From Megascapheus bottae (taxonomy: Eukaryota; Chordata; Mammalia; Rodentia; Geomyidae), in contig JANJXV010000037.1 in the NCBI GenBank assembly GCA_024803745.1, positions 9,005,001 through 9,069,000 on the forward strand: DNA of 64,000 nucleotides. The letters run 5' to 3'. The position numbers and the translations under genes were made by a program. This document shows, in pieces, positions 59,280 to 64,000 of the stretch. Position 1 is the first letter of the stretch, and each line of letters begins with the position of its first letter. A model generated the notes under the pieces. That model saw only the letters and a program-made list of their open reading frames with translations, did no database searches and was not told the origin of the DNA.

Positions 59280-62237
59280 CCTTGGATTTTTAAGATGGGG
59301 GTCTCACGGAGACAGGGTCGCTCAGGTTGGGCTGGAATGCTTGGGTTCCAGCGGGATTCTCCTGTCTCAGCTTCCTAGTACCTACTACTTAACCCCTGTA
59401 AGACACATCACTTGGCAGGATACGCAACATTTGATTATAGGAGAAGAAATTATCTCTCTTCTCAGCATGATTTTAGATTTTTCTAATATTTTATTGCATT
59501 TATATTGCAAAAGAAATGACCACTTGGAGACATCTCATTTTTTCAGTGAAGTGGAATGAAGTTCTTGAAATATTAAATGATAGTTTGTTCTGCTTCATAT
59601 CATTTTTTTGTAGAATTCTATACACTCTAGATATGCAAATAGTTGTAAACTTTATGGTATGTCATTTGCTTCAGTATCTTCTCAATGTTCAGAAGTATGA
59701 TAAACAATCCTCTTTGAAATCACATTTATATTTTAAATGTTTATACTTTTACTACATATATATATATTTTATTAGGGATCTATTGAATGAGTTTGTATAA
59801 GGTTATTTTATAAGGTTAACTTACTTTGATGGTAAAATTCCTGATGAAAGTTTTGTGTTTTAAGAATAAGATTTCCTTATTATTGCCCAATTTGGCAGAG
59901 TTAAAGACTTAATATTCACATTTTTGTAATTATTTAATCTTTCCTACTGCTTCAATAATGCTTAATTTTCTGTGTGGCTACATGATGCATGCGCAAGATA
60001 ATCCAAATGAGTGCACATTTCCATTACCATTCTCCATTAAGAAATAATACTTAGGGCCAGCAGTGGATTCTAGTGGTAGAGTGCTTGCCTAGCATGCATG
60101 AAACCTTGGGTTCAATTCCTTGGTACCAAGCACCAGGCTGGATTAAGCACAAGGACAGTGCCCAGGTCCTGAGTTCAAAACCCAGGACTGGCAAAAAAAG
60201 GACATTTATTTTTTTTAGGACATTTATTTTTTATTGCAATACTGAGGTGGAACCTGGAACCTTAGGTATGCTAGGAATGTGCTCTGTCACTGAGTTACAC
60301 ACCAGTGTGAAGGCTGGAGTATAGCGCAGTGGAAAGAGCTTGCCTAGTATAAAGCATTGGGTGCAATCCTAAGCATTTAAAAAGAGGAGGGGGGAGCAGA
60401 AAGAGATAGGGAGCAGGGGAAAGAGAAACAGAAAGAAAGGAATAATGAATTTAAAGGTTGTCTTAAACACCTGGGTGCTGGTGGCTCATATCTGTAATCC
60501 TAGCTACGCAGGAGGCTAACACCTGAGGAGCCAGCTCATATAGGAAAGCCTGTGAGACTTATCTCCAATCAACTTCCAAAAAGCAAAAGTGGAGCTATGG
60601 ATAAATGCTAGACCCTAGTCTTGAGCGAAAAGGTTCAAGAACAGAACCTAGGACTTAAGTTCAACCCCAGGGCTAGCACAAACACAAAATAGTGGTTTTA
60701 AACTTCTTATTTCAAGGGTTATTTAAAGCTGCATGATCATCTAGAGCAAAGAACACAAAAATACAAATGCATTTACTAAAAAAAATTAAAAAATCCTTTT
60801 GTTTTTGCCAGTCTTGGGCCTTGAGCTCAGGGCCTGAGCACTGTCTCTTGGGCTTTACTTTATCAAGGACAGAACTCTAGCACTTGATCCACAGCATGAC
60901 TTTTGGCTTTTTTTCTCTATGTATATGTTACTGAGGAATTGAACACAGTTTTTGTGCAAGCTAGGCAAGCACTCTACCACTATGCCTAACTCCCAGTCCC
61001 CCCAAAATCCTCTTTTTTTGTGGGTCATGGGGCTTGAATTCAGCCTGGACACTGTCCCTGAGCTCTTCAGCTCAAGGCTACCACCCTTGAGCCAAGCTCC
61101 ACTTCATTTTTTTTCTTTCTTTCTTTTTTTTAGAGCTTAATTGGAGATAAGAGTCTCAGGTCCTTTTGTGCCCTAAACCTTGCCTCAGATCTCAGCTGGT
61201 TTTGTACCTTGATCCTCAGATCTCAGTTTCCTGAGTAGCCAGGATTACAGGTGTGAGCCACCGTGCTCGGCTAACCCCCACCCCTTATCAGTTTATAAAA
61301 ATGCCGTTATCACTTACTGAGAAAAAGCAAACAAAAGATTTATACTATGAAATGGCAATTTCAAACACATGACAGACTTTGTAGTTTTCTGAAAAATGGA
61401 CAATTCAGAATTCTCTTTACCTCCCACAATAATGATGAGAAAAACATTAGGTTACTTATGTTTAGGGCTCCAAAATTTAAGACAAATCTGGTGTCTTTTT
61501 TTTTGCTTTTACTACTTTTTTTTCCTGAAAGACAGGATGTCAGAAATGAGAACACAAGAAATAGTGACATTTCTTTTTTTTCTTGTCTATTGTGGGACTT
61601 GAACTCTGGCCTGTCATTATCCTTGAGCTCTTCAGCTCAAGGCTACCTCCCTAGCCCTTGAGCCACAGTGCCGCTTCCAGTTTTCTGGTGATTAATGGAG
61701 ATAGAAATCTCACCAGCTTTGCAGTGCCTGGGCTGGCTTTGAACTACAATTCTCAGATCTCAGCCTTGTGTATAGCTAGGATTACAGGCATGAGCCACCA
61801 AGCCTGGCCTTCCTTTTCCTTTTCTTCACTTTCTTCTTTTTCTCTACTGGTCACTAAACCCAAGGGCAGGAGTATACTAAATACTGTCCTACCACTGAAT
61901 TATGTCTTGAACTCCAGTATGTCTTTTTGCATTCAAGGAAATCTGATTTGGAGCTGAGAAATTCAGCAAGTCTTTCTTTTTCATGCACACAAACACATAT
62001 TTTTCATACCTTTTTAAAGAGGAAGGTGTCAAAAAACATGATTCTATTAATTATGAATAAAAAATTAAAGGATGGAAACTATTGTTGAAATTAGTGAAGG
62101 AAAACAGTTTCTTTGCTATAGAACAGGGGCCTCTGGCTGGTGGGCCATATAAGACCCTGGAAATGATTGGTCTGTCCTTGTCAAGGCAATTGAAAGTAGC
62201 AAGTGGAGTTTGAAATTTAATAGATCTGTGAGCTGGG

Positions 62238-62285
<48 letters not shown>

Positions 62286-63060
62286 CAATCCTGGGGCACT
62301 CAGGGCCTGGGAACTACTGTCCCTAAGCTTCTTTTGCTCAAGGCTCAAACTCTACCACTTCAGCCACAGCTCCACACCTGGCTTTTTATTGGGTAATTTT
62401 AGTGGAGATAGTCTCACAGACCATGGGGCTGGGAATTTGGCCTAGCAGTAGAGTGCTTGCCTAGCATGCACTATGCTCTGGGTTCTATTCCTCGTTACCA
62501 CTGAAAAAAGCTGGAAGTGGTGCTGTGGCTCAAGTGGTAGAGTGCTGGCCTTGGGGAAAGCCCAAGGACTGGCAAAAAAAGTGTCTCACAGCCTTTCCTA
62601 CCCAAGTTGGCTTCAAATTATGATACTCAGATCTCAGCATTCTGAGTACCTAGGATTACAGGCCAGAGCCAGACTATGAGCTGGGATTTTTGTTTTTGTT
62701 AGTTGCAGGGCTTGAACTCTGGCCTGAGTGCTGTCCCTGAGATCTTCAGCTCAAGGCTAGTGCTTTACCACTTGAGCCAGAGAACCACTTCTGGGTTTTC
62801 TGGTGGTTAATTGGAGATGAGAGTCACATGGACTTTTGTGCCCTAGTAGCTTTGAACTGCAATCCTCAGATCTGCCTCCTGAATAGTTAGGATTACAGGT
62901 GTGGGCCTCTGGTGCCTAGCCTATGAGCTGCTTTAAAAAGTAAAAGTCAATAAACCTAAACCTGTGGATGATCTTATATACAAATAGCACTTAGTAGGAA
63001 AACAATTCTCCTACCCCTGGAAAGAATGAATTGAATGACTATCCATTTAAGATTTAATGC
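59280..63060. repeat. Region upstream of Pcdhga9
   Basis: Old 7SL-derived monomer at about 59295-59405 (-), AT-rich DNA to 60050, ID-headed SINEs at 60055-60205 (+), 60795-61000 (-) and 62422-62580 (+), 7SL/B1-headed SINEs at about 60475-60690 (+), 61010-61270 (-), 61590-61805 (-) and 62690-62925 (-), and a TG tract at 62240-62284 leading into a reverse SINE piece. The next upstream gene, expected to be B5, is not inside the window. Confidence 0.7.
62240..62284. repeat. (TG)n microsatellite
   Basis: About 22 TG units at the head of a reverse SINE piece. Confidence 0.95.
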
Positions 63061-63063
63061 TTA

Positions 63064-63726
63064 CCCACTAGCACAACGATGTTCATTGCAGCACTATTTA
63101 CCATAGCAAAGATATGGAACCAACCCAGATGCCCCTCAGTTGATGACTGGATCAACAAGATGTGGTATTTAGACACAATGGAATTCTATGCTGCTGTCAG
63201 AAAGAATGACATCACCCCATTTATAAGGAAATGGAAAGACTTAGAAAAAATCATATTAAGTGAAGTAAGCCAGACTCAAAGGAACACAGGCTCAATGGTT
63301 TCCCTCATTTGTCATAATCAGTAGAAACCTTGGGCTCTCCTAGCAGAGATTTACAATAGAACAAAACCTAGATACATAAGGCCATTTAGTATGATGCTAA
63401 ATGAAAGGACCTCCAGGATATAGAACAAAAGCCATATAATGAGTGATTGCTGTCCTTAATGTACTGTTATTTCTCATCTCTTTTGCTGTCCCTTGGTTAT
63501 CTCATATTGTTACAGTATTTTACCTTGTTATCTGATATATTGTATATATGCATATTTGGTTAATTGAAATAGGATAGGGAATGGGGGAAAACAAGATGAG
63601 GGTCGGGGGTGGGGAGAGGGAAATGGGGACCAAGACATGAGAAAGGGTATCTATGTTTGTGAATGCACCTTCTGTCTGCTGAATATGATGTAATCCTTCT
63701 ATTAATTACAATAAAATATATGGAAA
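63064..63726 (+). mobile_element. 5'-truncated L1 with end of ORF2 and 3' UTR
   Basis: The first part (63079-63324) still translates as the C-terminal end of the L1 ORF2 protein, with blocks such as FIAALFTIAKIW, MEFYAAVRKND and ILSEVSQTQ. A G-rich 3' UTR and an A-rich end follow. The 15-bp direct repeat AAGATTTAATGCTTA flanks it at 63049-63063 and 63727-63741, a target-site duplication showing L1-mediated insertion. The rest of ORF2 and all of ORF1 are absent, so it is a dead copy. Confidence 0.9.
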
Positions 63727-64000
63727 AAGATTTAATGCTTAGTATATGCCATAATATATAGTTGTGTGTGTGACAGAGAAGAGAGAGAACGAATCATGGT
63801 ATGCAATTGTCATCAGTATCTGGGGAGGCTGAGGCAGGAGAATCTCCAGCCCTAGGCATGCATGTGCTACACAACAGTTTTGAAGCCATAAACTTACCCC
63901 AAAAGAAAAAAAATGATATAATTAGTTGACAAATTCCATTACTTTTGAAAAAGAGAAAATTATCTCCAATCCTTTGCTATTGATTGTACACACTCACAAT

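Overview
The window is mammalian nuclear DNA carrying the 3' part of the tandem variable-exon array of the clustered protocadherin gamma locus (Pcdhg), with the genes on the minus strand. Seven large single-exon reading frames of about 790-809 codons each encode a signal peptide, six cadherin repeats, one membrane helix and a short variable cytoplasmic tail. Each ends in frame at a splice donor rather than a stop. Running 5' to 3' on the minus strand (high to low coordinates) they alternate A and B: Pcdhga9, Pcdhgb6, Pcdhga10, Pcdhgb7, Pcdhga11, Pcdhgb8, Pcdhga12. The identities rest on remembered resemblance to the human proteins, on the A/B order, and on the roughly 25 kb without another variable exon after the last A gene, as expected between A12 and C3. 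The shared constant exons and the C3-C5 exons lie outside the window.

The repeats suggest a rodent, most likely a geomyoid or heteromyid such as a kangaroo rat or pocket mouse. Two abundant SINE types occur: a tRNA-Ala/ID-headed composite and a 7SL(B1)-headed composite, both sharing an ID-like 3' half. Four 5'-truncated L1 3' ends still have recognisable target-site duplications. The species assignment is inference.

Layout: 1-19.3 kb is the intron downstream of A12, filled with SINEs, old L1 fragments, an LTR-like relic and microsatellites. At 19.35-20.24 kb is a heavily decayed, internally deleted gamma-B protocadherin relic. 20.4-25.6 kb is more intron. From 25.6 to 59.2 kb the seven variable exons sit 4-11 kb apart; each has a conserved promoter element with a CGCTGT core about 190-250 bp upstream of its ATG. 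59.3-64 kb is repeat-rich sequence toward the expected next gene, B5.

By established knowledge of the family, each variable exon has its own promoter. CTCF and cohesin looping to distal enhancers selects a promoter stochastically per neuron, and the chosen exon is spliced to three shared constant exons. The products form cis dimers that bind homophilically in trans and give neurons self/non-self identity. Notable here: an apparently intact Pcdhgb8 (a pseudogene in human), near-identical segments among B6, B7 and B8 and between A9 and A10 that point to gene conversion, and the protocadherin relic downstream of A12.
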